NCBI GenBank assembly: GCA_964450685.1
Contig: CAYVDN010000077.1
Span: 1-11,884, forward strand
Length of the DNA: 11,884 nucleotides
Direction: 5' to 3'
From: JBAOHV01 sp964450685
GTDB lineage: Bacteria > Actinomycetota > Acidimicrobiia > Acidimicrobiales > Microtrichaceae
This document shows positions 1-7,764 of the stretch, piece by piece. Made by a program: the position numbers and the translations under genes. Within the stretch, counting starts at the first letter, position 1; every line of letters begins with the position of its first letter. The notes beneath the pieces are model-generated. The model was not told the origin of the DNA, did no database searches, and saw nothing but the letters and a program-made list of their open reading frames with translations.

Positions 1-90
1 CGGGCGGAGCAGGTGGTACGGGCGGAGCAGGTGGTGCGGGCGGAGCAGGTGGTGCGGGCGGAGCAGGTGGTACGGGCGGAACGGGCGGTA
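1..90 (-). repeat. 18-bp tandem repeat encoding a (V/A)PPAPP hexapeptide, left end
   Basis: Five consecutive 18-bp units fill 1-90. Units at 1-18, 19-36, 37-54 and 55-72 differ only at the last base (CGGGCGGAGCAGGTGGT followed by A or G), and 73-90 is a degenerate copy. Read on the minus strand in the permease frame, each unit encodes a Pro-rich hexapeptide of the form (V/A)PP(A/V)PP. The array runs off the window, so its true copy number is unknown. A short-read assembly would be expected to break here. Confidence 0.95.
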
Positions 91-2869
91 CCCGAGGCGC
101 GGCTTGTACCGCCGTCGGTGCGGTCGGAGTCCCTGCCACGCCGACCGGAGGTGGTGGAAGATGGGCGAACTCCGCTGCCACGACCGGGGCGCGAGGGGAC
201 ACACCCGATGGAACGACCGCTGGTGCCGGCGTAGCGACCTTGGCGGCACGCCTGCGCTCGCGTTCCCGGCGGGCACGTCGTTCTGCACGGGAATCACCGA
301 CATCCGCTACGGCCTCCAGCGGAGGTACCGACGCTGCCCAGCGGGCCGGTACGACCGCTGCACCTACTCCGAGTGCCATAGCTGCAAGGGCGGTCATCAG
401 CAGAACGACGGGCGGGAAGGAGAGGGTCGTTATCCCGTATGCGCTGAGGGCTCGCACTCCCAGCACTGCCCCTCCGACACCCACGGCCAGACCGAGCGCC
501 GTGCCGATCACCGCGAACGAGAGCCCTTCGACCAGCACCAACTGGATCAGCTGTGCTCTGCTCGCACCCGTCGCACGGAGCAGACCGAACTCGCGGCGTC
601 GCTCACCCACCGACAGGAGCAGCGTGTTGACCACGCCGACGAGCGCCTGCATGAGTGTGAACAGCAGCATCCACTGGATCACACGCTGGAACCCATCGAG
701 GAGCTCCGACCGACGTTCGACGAACTCCTCGGGCCGCAGCACCGCCCGCACCCCGAAGGTTGCTGCCAGGTCCTCCACTGCCGCGACGTTCGCCGGGGTG
801 TCCTCTGTCAGGGTGACCAGGGCAGCGATGTCAGGCGTCGCTGGGACCTGGACCAGGATGGTCTCGCGGTCCAGGAAGGCCTCGCCCAGGAGCAACGACC
901 CTTTCGTGTAGATCCCCTCGACTGTCAGCGGAACGACCCCACCGCTTGTGAAGGTGACGTCGAGCACGTCGCCGACACCCACACCCAGCTGCTCGGCGGT
1001 CGTGCGGTCGAGAGCAATCCCGCTGGGGGTGATCGACTCGGTTGATCCTTCCACCCACCCCGGGTCGAGGACCCGGTCCACTTCAGCTCCATCCAGGCCC
1101 GTGATGCGCACCCGCGGGTCGAGAAGCCGGCCCGGTTGCCAACCGCTGACCGCCTCCACCTCGGGAAGCTCCCGCAGCTCGTCGATCAGGTCAGCAGGTA
1201 GTCCACCCTTGGTGAAGGTCCCCGAGTCGACCACCAGATCAGCACGGACGAGCTCATCCACACTGCCGTCGACCGACGCCGCAAAGGAGCTCAGGAAGAC
1301 TGCGAGGCCTGCGACGACTGCGGTGGCCAACAGGAGCGCTCCGGTCGTTGCCGCCGTACGCGACCGGTTACGCACTGCATCACGTGCACCGATGCGTGAC
1401 AAGGTCGCCGGACGGGTCGGTACGACACGGATCCCAGCGGCGACACCCAGGGACAACCCGGTCGGCAGGAGTCCGAGGATTCCCACGATGACGACGACCC
1501 CAACGGCGACGCCCAGCGAGGTGCCGATGCTCATGTCGCCCAGCAGCAACAGTCCGAAGACCAACGCCACACCACCGACTCCGACCAGGAGAATGTTCAG
1601 GATACGTGTCGACAGCGGCAGATCCGGCTCGGAGGGCGTCTCGGCGACAGCCTCGATCGGCGACACTCGACATGCCTTCAAAGCCGGCACTACAGCGGCG
1701 ATGACCGTCGCCACAGTTCCGATCACTACCGCACCGAATATCGCCGGCACCGAGACGACCGACCCCCCGACCGGGATGGACGTGCCCAGCGCGCCGAGCG
1801 CACCCTCTATCACCCGACCGAGGACGAGCCCGAGTGGCGCGCCGAGCAACGAAGCGACCGCGGCCAGCATGGCTGCCTCTATCAGCGCCACCACCAGCAA
1901 CTGGCGTTCGTGCGCGCCGACCAGTCGCAGCGCGGCGAAGGTCCTGCGGCGATCGGAGTACAGCAGGGTGAGCGAGTTTGCGACGGTCACCATGCCGACG
2001 ATCAGCGCGAGAAGAGCGAACGCCGTGATCAGAACGCGTATCAGGGTGAAGCTCCGGGTGATCGACTCCTGTCGGTGGCGGGCGCCGGTGGCGCCGTCCA
2101 CCACCTCCGCCCCGGCCGGCAGGACAGTCCTGATCGCGTCGGCGACCTGCTCCGGGTCCGCTCCGTCCTCGAGCCGGATCGCGACCCTGTTGTCGCTGTC
2201 GGGCATCTGGAACAGAGACCGCGCCTCGTCGGTGCTGAACAGCGCCAGCGACGACCCTGCCGGCAGGCGTCCCTGCGATGTCTCCACGACCCCCACGAGC
2301 GTGTACGTGCGCGGTTCACCCTTGCCGACCACCACGATGCTGTCGCCGACCTCGGCGCCGGCAGCCTCGGCCGATCTCTCGTCGATGACGACCTCGTCGC
2401 TTTCGACCGGCGCCCGGCCCTCTCCGACGAAGCGGTAGGGGGACATCGCCTCGTCCTCGGGCCAGTTCGACCCGAGGGGCTGTTCGGAGAGGCCCGGGGC
2501 AACCACAGGCTCACCGTCGGAGCCAAGGATGATCGCCACCTCTTCCAGTCGCGGCGTCACCGCGGCCACTCCAGGTATGAGCTCCAGCGTCGGAGCGAGC
2601 CCGGCGGGAACCAGGCGCCGAGTCTGTTCGAGAGCGGACTCGTATGCGACCTCGCCCTCGATGATCAGGTCCGCCTTCTCCGCACCAGCGGCAGCGAGCT
2701 GATCGAGCCCCTTCGAGACCCGGTCGAGCAACGTCAGCGCCCCGGCCAGGTAGCCGACGGCGAGTGCTATTGCGACCGTGGCGAGCAGGAGCCGTCGACG
2801 TTGACGCACGAAGGCCTCGACCATGCGCCACAGCCCGATCCCAGGGCGCCTACCCGAGACGGCGGACAT
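1..2869 (-). CDS. FtsX/MacB-type ABC transporter permease, 3'-truncated (left-arm copy)
   Basis: This is the mirror copy of the gene at 9016-11884 and encodes the same 956 residues. It starts at the ATG at 2869-2867 and runs leftward without a stop to base 1, so the true C-terminus is missing. The protein has a duplicated module: a transmembrane helix, a periplasmic MacB-like domain and an FtsX three-helix domain, repeated with extra helices between. A basic Arg-rich linker and a Pro-rich tail follow. It lies 69 bp downstream of the site-2 protease gene on the same strand, with its own -10 box at 2877-2882. The ATPase partner is not in the window. The family call is firm; the substrate is unknown. 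Confidence 0.9.
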   Translation of the reverse strand, partial: MSAVSGRRPGIGLWRMVEAFVRQRRRLLLATVAIALAVGYLAGALTLLDRVSKGLDQLAAAGAEKADLIIEGEVAYESALEQTRRLVPAGLAPTLELIPGVAAVTPRLEEVAIILGSDGEPVVAPGLSEQPLGSNWPEDEAMSPYRFVGEGRAPVESDEVVIDERSAEAAGAEVGDSIVVVGKGEPRTYTLVGVVETSQGRLPAGSSLALFSTDEARSLFQMPDSDNRVAIRLEDGADPEQVADAIRTVLPAGAEVVDGATGARHRQESITRSFTLIRVLITAFALLALIVGMVTVANSLTLLYSDRRRTFAALRLVGAHERQLLVVALIEAAMLAAVASLLGAPLGLVLGRVIEGALGALGTSIPVGGSVVSVPAIFGAVVIGTVATVIAAVVPALKACRVSPIEAVAETPSEPDLPLSTRILNILLVGVGGVALVFGLLLLGDMSIGTSLGVAVGVVVIVGILGLLPTGLSLGVAAGIRVVPTRPATLSRIGARDAVRNRSRTAATTGALLLATAVVAGLAVFLSSFAASVDGSVDELVRADLVVDSGTFTKGGLPADLIDELRELPEVEAVSGWQPGRLLDPRVRITGLDGAEVDRVLDPGWVEGSTESITPSGIALDRTTAEQLGVGVGDVLDVTFTSGGVVPLTVEGIYTKGSLLLGEAFLDRETILVQVPATPDIAALVTLTEDTPANVAAVEDLAATFGVRAVLRPEEFVERRSELLDGFQRVIQWMLLFTLMQALVGVVNTLLLSVGERRREFGLLRATGASRAQLIQLVLVEGLSFAVIGTALGLAVGVGGAVLGVRALSAYGITTLSFPPVVLLMTALAAMALGVGAAVVPARWAASVPPLEAVADVGDSRAERRARRERERRRAAKVATPAPAVVPSGVSPRAPVVAAEFAHLPPPPVGVAGTPTAPTAVQAAPRVPPVPPVPPAPPAPPAPPAPPAPPVPPAPP

Positions 2870-2876
2870 CGACCCG

Positions 2877-2882
2877 ACGATA
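2877..2882 (-). promoter_or_regulatory. Candidate -10 box for a leaderless permease transcript (left copy)
   Basis: On the minus strand this hexamer reads TATCGT, matching the actinobacterial TAnnnT -10 pattern. It ends 7 nt before the ATG at 2869. That spacing places the transcription start at or next to the A of the start codon. No Shine-Dalgarno-like sequence precedes the ATG, which fits a leaderless mRNA. Confidence 0.5.
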
Positions 2883-2896
2883 CCCGGGGCGTCGAG

Positions 2897-2908
2897 GTAC
2901 CCGGGTAC
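2897..2908. promoter_or_regulatory. 12-bp palindrome GTACCCGGGTAC, possible operator (left copy)
   Basis: This is a perfect 12-bp palindrome in the 69-bp gap between the protease stop and the permease start. It covers the position expected for the permease -35 element, so a bound regulator there could block or recruit RNA polymerase. Its half sequence CCCGGGTA recurs 17 bp closer to the gene, overlapping the -10 box. Operator function is inferred from position only. Confidence 0.4.
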
Positions 2909-2938
2909 ACCCACCACCCGATTTGTCGCCTGCCGGAC

Positions 2939-4057
2939 TCAGACTGTGGCGAGCTCGACGACGCGATCGACATCCTCCGAGCAGAGGACCCCCTGCATGG
3001 AGGAGCCGTCTGTCACCAGCGCCCGCCAACTGCCCCCCGAACCCAGGCGGGCGAGCACACTCCCCACGGACTCCTCGGGGTGAACCCGGGGCAGGCTCCA
3101 CAGCGGCTCGGTCAGCGATGAGATCGGCACGACACCCCGCTGCGCGGGCGGGATCCGCACGATCGAGTCGGGAAGGACGAGCGCTGAGACCTGACCGTGT
3201 TCGTCGTAGACCGGCACCAACGGCGTGCCCGGATGCCCGGCCAGCGTTCGTTCCAGATCGGAGACCGTCGCAGTCCTGCCGAGCGGTTCGGGCAGCTTCC
3301 GGCCGAGCCCGGACACCCGGGCGAGCATCAACTCGGGACGGGCGGCCGAGTTGCGCCACTCCGACCGGGCAGCGAACACCAGGAACGCCGCGAGCAGCAG
3401 GGTCCAGAAGCCCGACCACACCGATCCCCACTTCATGATCGCCAACGAGACCGCCACGAGCACCCCGCCCAGGATCTGCCCCCAGAGCGCGGCGGTGCGT
3501 GTGGCCGCCAGCTTGCGGCGAGACCGCCGCCACAACACGGCGCGCAGCATGCGGCCACCGTCGAGGGGGAACGCAGGCAGCAGGTTCGACACGGCCAGCA
3601 CGACGTTGATCAGCGCCAGCCAGACGAGCAGCGCCGAGAGAACCGCGGAGCCGTCCCAACGGTCCACGAGCCACCAGGCACCACCGAACAGCGCCGCCAT
3701 CACCATGCTCATAGCCGGGCCGGCAGCGGCGATCCGGAACTCGGCTCCGGGGTCGTCGGCATCACCTTCGAGCTTGGCGACCCCACCGAAGAGCCACAGC
3801 GTGATCTCGAGGACGTGCACGTCGTTGCGGTCAGCGACGTAGCTGTGACCGAGCTCATGACCGGTCAGCGAGACCAGGAAGCCGAGCATCCCGACAACGC
3901 CAGCGAACCAGTAGGCACTCGACGGGTGGTCAGGGGCAATCGTGGGGAGCGACAGCTTGGCCAGGCTGACCACGAGCAGCACACACACGACGAGCACACC
4001 CCAGTTGAGCCCGATGGGGACGCCGAGCAGTCGGCCGAGTCGGAGGTGGGTGCGCAT
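2939..4057 (-). CDS. Site-2 protease family (M50) membrane metalloprotease with C-terminal CBS-like region (left-arm copy)
   Basis: This is the mirror copy of 7828-8946, a 372-residue polytopic membrane protein. The zinc-binding HELGH motif is at residues 67-71 and the third-ligand motif, NLLPAFPLDGG, at 158-168. A soluble C-terminal part (about 245-372) resembles a pair of CBS modules. The start at 4057 is chosen because the N-terminus MRTHLRLGRL leads straight into the first conserved segment GVPIGLNW. Upstream in-frame codons overlap the divergent decarboxylase gene and look non-coding. The gene is divergent from malonyl-CoA decarboxylase across 70 bp, with a -10 box at 4067-4072. The likely role is intramembrane cleavage of a regulatory or membrane protein, with substrate unknown. 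Confidence 0.93.
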   Translation of the reverse strand: MRTHLRLGRLLGVPIGLNWGVLVVCVLLVVSLAKLSLPTIAPDHPSSAYWFAGVVGMLGFLVSLTGHELGHSYVADRNDVHVLEITLWLFGGVAKLEGDADDPGAEFRIAAAGPAMSMVMAALFGGAWWLVDRWDGSAVLSALLVWLALINVVLAVSNLLPAFPLDGGRMLRAVLWRRSRRKLAATRTAALWGQILGGVLVAVSLAIMKWGSVWSGFWTLLLAAFLVFAARSEWRNSAARPELMLARVSGLGRKLPEPLGRTATVSDLERTLAGHPGTPLVPVYDEHGQVSALVLPDSIVRIPPAQRGVVPISSLTEPLWSLPRVHPEESVGSVLARLGSGGSWRALVTDGSSMQGVLCSEDVDRVVELATV

Positions 4058-4066
4058 GTCGGGACG

Positions 4067-4072
4067 AGGGTA
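4067..4072 (-). promoter_or_regulatory. Candidate -10 box for the protease gene (left copy)
   Basis: On the minus strand this reads TACCCT, a TAnnnT-type -10 element that ends 9 nt before the ATG at 4057. A transcription start 7-9 nt downstream would fall at or within 2 nt of the ATG. No Shine-Dalgarno sequence is seen, so a leaderless transcript is likely. No convincing -35 is visible. Confidence 0.5.
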
Positions 4073-4090
4073 CCGCCCTGTCGCACGATC

Positions 4091-4120
4091 TTGCCCGGCG
4101 CGACCTGTGAGCGGTCCAAT
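4091..4120 (+). promoter_or_regulatory. Candidate promoter for the malonyl-CoA decarboxylase gene (left copy)
   Basis: TTGCCC at 4091-4096 (four of six -35 consensus bases) is followed after 18 bp by TCCAAT at 4115-4120 (four of six -10 bases). Transcription would begin near 4126-4128, at the ATG at 4128. This favours that ATG over the in-frame ATG at 4119, which overlaps the -10 box. It shares the 70-bp divergent gap with the protease promoter. Matches are modest. Confidence 0.3.
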
Positions 4121-4127
4121 GGTCGCC

Positions 4128-5009
4128 ATGTCGACTGCTGCCACACCGGGCACCCAACTGCGGACGTGGATCGACCGACGTGCTCGCCTGCTCGCGCTCG
4201 AGAGCCTGTGCGGCGAAGATGTCGAGGAGCTCGAACAGCTCACGGCACAGCTGGCAACGGTCATGAGTGGCGACGAGCTGCGGGTCCGTCGGATTCGGCT
4301 GAGCGAACCGGCCGAGGTCATCGACAGGCTCGTCGCGAGCGAGCCCGTCCACCCGTTCGCCGGGCCCGACGACGTCGCCGACCGCCTCGCCGAGGACAGG
4401 CGCTGTTTCGTGCTCGAACACCCCGCCGCGCCCAGTCGGCCGTTCAACGTCGTCTGGTGCGCGCTGTGGACGGGCATCTGCGCCGATCTGGCCGAGATAC
4501 TCGATCCGGGGGTGCCCACCGGTGATCCGAACTCCGCCGACACGGCGGTCTTCTACTCGATCTGGAACGTGGAGCCCGGCCTGGTCGGCCTCCCGGGTGG
4601 AGCAAGGCTGATCACTTCCGCTGTCGATGCACTGCGCGACGAGCTACCGGGCCTGGAGACGTTCGTGACGCTCTCCCCCATCCCCGGCTTCCGTCGCTGG
4701 TTGGACGAGCAAGAACCTCAAACCCCTGCCGATGACCCCGCCGCACTGCTGGCCGCAGCTGCTCGATACCTCACAGCCATACGCGACGACGGCCGCCCGG
4801 TCGACCCGGTCGCCCGGTTCCACCTGGGCAACGGCGCCCGGCTCGTTGCCGTGAACCCAGACGCGGACCTGTCCCGGCGCGGACAGGCGCGGTCCTACGG
4901 TCTGATGGCCAACTACCGCTACGAGCCGGAGGACCGGGCAGCGAACCGTCGTGGGCTCACAGCGGGAAAGGTCGCCGTCGGTGAACAGGTGGCCGAACTG
5001 CTCCTATAG
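4128..5009 (+). CDS. Malonyl-CoA decarboxylase, short form (left-arm copy)
   Basis: The enzyme converts malonyl-CoA to acetyl-CoA and CO2 in the cytoplasm without a cofactor. The 293-residue protein carries the hallmark segments of the family's catalytic domain in order: DRRCFVLEHP (about 90-99), FYSIWNVEPGLVGLPGG (142-158), ETFVTLSPIPGFRRWL (177-192), FHLGNGARL (231-239) and SYGLMANYRY (256-265). By comparison with the human enzyme, Ser183 in TLSPIPGF and His232 in FHLGNGA are the likely catalytic pair. Typical members have about 450-500 residues with a larger N-terminal helical domain; here only about 85 residues precede the conserved core. The ATG at 4119 would add three residues (MVA). 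The gene ends in TAG, 71 bp before the binding-protein gene. No malonyl-CoA synthetase or malonate carrier is nearby. Confidence 0.9.
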   Translation: MSTAATPGTQLRTWIDRRARLLALESLCGEDVEELEQLTAQLATVMSGDELRVRRIRLSEPAEVIDRLVASEPVHPFAGPDDVADRLAEDRRCFVLEHPAAPSRPFNVVWCALWTGICADLAEILDPGVPTGDPNSADTAVFYSIWNVEPGLVGLPGGARLITSAVDALRDELPGLETFVTLSPIPGFRRWLDEQEPQTPADDPAALLAAAARYLTAIRDDGRPVDPVARFHLGNGARLVAVNPDADLSRRGQARSYGLMANYRYEPEDRAANRRGLTAGKVAVGEQVAELLL

Positions 5010-5069
5010 CCTCCGGCGGACCGCCCAAACACAGGCGATCCGGTGGAAGGACCCACCGACATCCGATCC

Positions 5070-5074
5070 AGGAG
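5070..5074 (+). promoter_or_regulatory. Ribosome binding site of the binding-protein gene (left copy)
   Basis: AGGAG lies 6 nt before the ATG at 5081, an ideal Shine-Dalgarno distance. It fixes the start, which begins a classical lipoprotein signal peptide. It contrasts with the protease and permease genes, whose starts lack such a site. Upstream in the same gap, GGCGGACCGCC at 5015-5025 is symmetric around A5020; its role is unknown. Confidence 0.75.
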
Positions 5075-5080
5075 TGCTCA

Positions 5081-5911
5081 ATGCGACACCGTTCCCTACT
5101 CGCCCTGCCGTTGATCACGGTCGCCGCCCTGTTGCTCGGCGCATGCGGCGGCGACGACGCTTCCGACGAGACGACGACCACCGCGTCCAGCGGCGGATCC
5201 GGCGGCCTCGAGGGTGTCGAGCTCGTGAACGACGGCCAGCTGACCGTGTGCTCCGACATGCCCTACAAGCCGTTCGAGTTCGACGAGGACGGCGAGACCA
5301 CCGGGTTCGACTTCGATGTCGTGTCTGCAATGGGCGAGCAGCTCGGCGTCGAGGTCGAGTTCGTGACCACTCCGTTCGACAGCATCATCCCGGCCCTCGT
5401 CGCCGGTGACTGCGACATGATCGCCTCGGCCATGACGATCACCGACGAGCGCAAGGAGAAGGTCGCCTTCACCGATGCCTACTTCGACGCCGACCAGTCG
5501 CTGCTGGTGCTCAAGGAGAACGCCGAGAAGTTCGCAACGCTCGAGGACCTTGCCGGCAAGACGATCGGTGTGCAGGTCGAGACGACCGGCGCCACCTACG
5601 CAGCCGAGAACAAGCCCGAAGGCGCCACCATCAAGGAGTTCTCCACCGGTGACGAGATCTTCCCCGCGCTGATCTCGGGTGACGTCGACGCCGCCCTCCA
5701 GGATCTGCCGGTGAACGCGTACCGTGCCGCCACCGCTCCGGACCAGTTCGTCGTGACCGAGACCTTCCCGACCGGGGAGCAGTACGGCTTCGCTGTCACC
5801 AAGGAGAACACTGCGCTTCTCGAGGCGCTCGACGGCGCGCTGGCGACCCTGCGCGAGGACGGCACCTACGACACCATCTACGCCGAGTGGTTCGGCGAGT
5901 CCGGCAACTGA
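5081..5911 (+). CDS. Family 3 extracellular solute-binding lipoprotein, amino-acid ABC transporter type (left-arm copy)
   Basis: This is the substrate receptor of a polar-amino-acid ABC importer, anchored outside the cytoplasmic membrane. The 276-residue protein begins with a lipoprotein signal peptide: MRHR, a hydrophobic stretch (about 5-19) and the lipobox LGAC with lipidated Cys22. A flexible Asp/Thr/Ser/Gly linker spans about 23-45. The SBP_bac_3 fold follows: TVCSDMPYKPFEF (55-67), GFDFDVVSAMGEQL (75-88), a SAMTITDER segment (116-124) and DVDAALQD (201-208). By analogy with HisJ-type proteins, Arg124 would bind the ligand carboxylate and Asp208 its amino group. Cys57 and Cys111 lie at the ends of core strands and may be close in space. 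No permease or ATPase gene is visible; the gene ends in TGA directly before the central hairpin. Confidence 0.95.
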   Translation: MRHRSLLALPLITVAALLLGACGGDDASDETTTTASSGGSGGLEGVELVNDGQLTVCSDMPYKPFEFDEDGETTGFDFDVVSAMGEQLGVEVEFVTTPFDSIIPALVAGDCDMIASAMTITDERKEKVAFTDAYFDADQSLLVLKENAEKFATLEDLAGKTIGVQVETTGATYAAENKPEGATIKEFSTGDEIFPALISGDVDAALQDLPVNAYRAATAPDQFVVTETFPTGEQYGFAVTKENTALLEALDGALATLREDGTYDTIYAEWFGESGN

Positions 5912-5973
5912 TCGAGCCGGTCGGGTCGTCGGTCGGGTGCAGCTGCACCCGACCGACGACCCGACCGGCTCGA
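5912..5973. terminator. Central perfect palindrome between the two binding-protein stops; probable terminator stem and fold-back point
   Basis: These 62 bases lie between the two inverted TGA codons and are fully self-complementary, with axis GTGCAG|CTGCAC. Each half carries GGTCGGGT twice with CGTC between (5919-5926 and 5931-5938), so the stem could also slip by 12 nt. A G+C-rich hairpin starting just after the stop codon suits a terminator for the binding-protein gene. The natural far side and any T-tract cannot be seen because the mirror arm takes over. How much of the stem is native is unknown. Confidence 0.6.
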
Positions 5974-6804
5974 TCAGTTGCCGGACTCGCCGAACCACTC
6001 GGCGTAGATGGTGTCGTAGGTGCCGTCCTCGCGCAGGGTCGCCAGCGCGCCGTCGAGCGCCTCGAGAAGCGCAGTGTTCTCCTTGGTGACAGCGAAGCCG
6101 TACTGCTCCCCGGTCGGGAAGGTCTCGGTCACGACGAACTGGTCCGGAGCGGTGGCGGCACGGTACGCGTTCACCGGCAGATCCTGGAGGGCGGCGTCGA
6201 CGTCACCCGAGATCAGCGCGGGGAAGATCTCGTCACCGGTGGAGAACTCCTTGATGGTGGCGCCTTCGGGCTTGTTCTCGGCTGCGTAGGTGGCGCCGGT
6301 CGTCTCGACCTGCACACCGATCGTCTTGCCGGCAAGGTCCTCGAGCGTTGCGAACTTCTCGGCGTTCTCCTTGAGCACCAGCAGCGACTGGTCGGCGTCG
6401 AAGTAGGCATCGGTGAAGGCGACCTTCTCCTTGCGCTCGTCGGTGATCGTCATGGCCGAGGCGATCATGTCGCAGTCACCGGCGACGAGGGCCGGGATGA
6501 TGCTGTCGAACGGAGTGGTCACGAACTCGACCTCGACGCCGAGCTGCTCGCCCATTGCAGACACGACATCGAAGTCGAACCCGGTGGTCTCGCCGTCCTC
6601 GTCGAACTCGAACGGCTTGTAGGGCATGTCGGAGCACACGGTCAGCTGGCCGTCGTTCACGAGCTCGACACCCTCGAGGCCGCCGGATCCGCCGCTGGAC
6701 GCGGTGGTCGTCGTCTCGTCGGAAGCGTCGTCGCCGCCGCATGCGCCGAGCAACAGGGCGGCGACCGTGATCAACGGCAGGGCGAGTAGGGAACGGTGTC
6801 GCAT
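5974..6804 (-). CDS. Family 3 extracellular solute-binding lipoprotein (right-arm copy)
   Basis: This is the mirror copy of 5081-5911, with an identical 276-residue product: a lipoprotein signal with Cys22, a low-complexity linker and an SBP_bac_3 domain with Arg124 and Asp208 as likely ligand contacts. It is read on the minus strand from the ATG at 6804 to TGA at 5976-5974, so the two copies are convergent, tail to tail, with 62 bp between their stops. If the palindrome is an assembly fold-back, this copy is not a second gene, and whatever really follows the first copy (often the permease and ATPase of the importer) is hidden. Confidence 0.85.
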   Translation of the reverse strand: MRHRSLLALPLITVAALLLGACGGDDASDETTTTASSGGSGGLEGVELVNDGQLTVCSDMPYKPFEFDEDGETTGFDFDVVSAMGEQLGVEVEFVTTPFDSIIPALVAGDCDMIASAMTITDERKEKVAFTDAYFDADQSLLVLKENAEKFATLEDLAGKTIGVQVETTGATYAAENKPEGATIKEFSTGDEIFPALISGDVDAALQDLPVNAYRAATAPDQFVVTETFPTGEQYGFAVTKENTALLEALDGALATLREDGTYDTIYAEWFGESGN

Positions 6805-6810
6805 TGAGCA

Positions 6811-6815
6811 CTCCT
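6811..6815 (-). promoter_or_regulatory. Ribosome binding site of the binding-protein gene (right copy)
   Basis: On the minus strand this reads AGGAG, 6 nt before the ATG at 6804. It is the mirror of 5070-5074 and supports the same start. Confidence 0.72.
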
Positions 6816-6875
6816 GGATCGGATGTCGGTGGGTCCTTCCACCGGATCGCCTGTGTTTGGGCGGTCCGCCGGAGG

Positions 6876-7757
6876 CTATAGGAGCAGTTCGGCCACCTGT
6901 TCACCGACGGCGACCTTTCCCGCTGTGAGCCCACGACGGTTCGCTGCCCGGTCCTCCGGCTCGTAGCGGTAGTTGGCCATCAGACCGTAGGACCGCGCCT
7001 GTCCGCGCCGGGACAGGTCCGCGTCTGGGTTCACGGCAACGAGCCGGGCGCCGTTGCCCAGGTGGAACCGGGCGACCGGGTCGACCGGGCGGCCGTCGTC
7101 GCGTATGGCTGTGAGGTATCGAGCAGCTGCGGCCAGCAGTGCGGCGGGGTCATCGGCAGGGGTTTGAGGTTCTTGCTCGTCCAACCAGCGACGGAAGCCG
7201 GGGATGGGGGAGAGCGTCACGAACGTCTCCAGGCCCGGTAGCTCGTCGCGCAGTGCATCGACAGCGGAAGTGATCAGCCTTGCTCCACCCGGGAGGCCGA
7301 CCAGGCCGGGCTCCACGTTCCAGATCGAGTAGAAGACCGCCGTGTCGGCGGAGTTCGGATCACCGGTGGGCACCCCCGGATCGAGTATCTCGGCCAGATC
7401 GGCGCAGATGCCCGTCCACAGCGCGCACCAGACGACGTTGAACGGCCGACTGGGCGCGGCGGGGTGTTCGAGCACGAAACAGCGCCTGTCCTCGGCGAGG
7501 CGGTCGGCGACGTCGTCGGGCCCGGCGAACGGGTGGACGGGCTCGCTCGCGACGAGCCTGTCGATGACCTCGGCCGGTTCGCTCAGCCGAATCCGACGGA
7601 CCCGCAGCTCGTCGCCACTCATGACCGTTGCCAGCTGTGCCGTGAGCTGTTCGAGCTCCTCGACATCTTCGCCGCACAGGCTCTCGAGCGCGAGCAGGCG
7701 AGCACGTCGGTCGATCCACGTCCGCAGTTGGGTGCCCGGTGTGGCAGCAGTCGACAT
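6876..7757 (-). CDS. Malonyl-CoA decarboxylase, short form (right-arm copy)
   Basis: This is the mirror copy of 4128-5009, an identical 293-residue protein read from the ATG at 7757 to TAG at 6878-6876. It keeps the family's core motifs (TLSPIPGF with Ser183, FHLGNGA with His232, GLMANYRY near the C-terminus) but has a shortened N-terminal helical region. An in-frame ATG three codons upstream, at 7766, is an alternative start. It is divergent from the protease gene at 7828 and co-directional with the binding-protein gene 71 bp downstream. Malonyl-CoA removal here could serve malonate use or fatty-acid precursor balance; the neighbours do not decide which. Confidence 0.83.
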   Translation of the reverse strand: MSTAATPGTQLRTWIDRRARLLALESLCGEDVEELEQLTAQLATVMSGDELRVRRIRLSEPAEVIDRLVASEPVHPFAGPDDVADRLAEDRRCFVLEHPAAPSRPFNVVWCALWTGICADLAEILDPGVPTGDPNSADTAVFYSIWNVEPGLVGLPGGARLITSAVDALRDELPGLETFVTLSPIPGFRRWLDEQEPQTPADDPAALLAAAARYLTAIRDDGRPVDPVARFHLGNGARLVAVNPDADLSRRGQARSYGLMANYRYEPEDRAANRRGLTAGKVAVGEQVAELLL

Positions 7758-7764
7758 GGCGACC

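Noticed and set aside
1..90. CRISPR-like or intergenic repeat array
   Set aside because: The units are contiguous 18-bp copies without spacers, in frame with the permease, and encode a Pro-rich tail.
3942..4127. 62-codon N-terminal extension of the decarboxylase frame
   Set aside because: It overlaps the start of the protease gene on the other strand and shows no resemblance to the decarboxylase N-terminal helical domain.
3197..4525. 442-codon open frame antisense to the protease, with a mirror at 7360-8688
   Set aside because: The opposite strand encodes a protease with intact catalytic motifs. This frame is rich in Arg, Gln, His and Pro without domains, and runs into the decarboxylase gene in the wrong frame.
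5887..6789. 300-codon open frame crossing the palindrome axis, with a mirror twin at 5096-5998
   Set aside because: It starts inside the binding-protein gene and then reads antisense through the second copy. Its composition (Val/Gly/Arg/His-rich) is a shadow of a G+C-rich gene and it matches no family I know.
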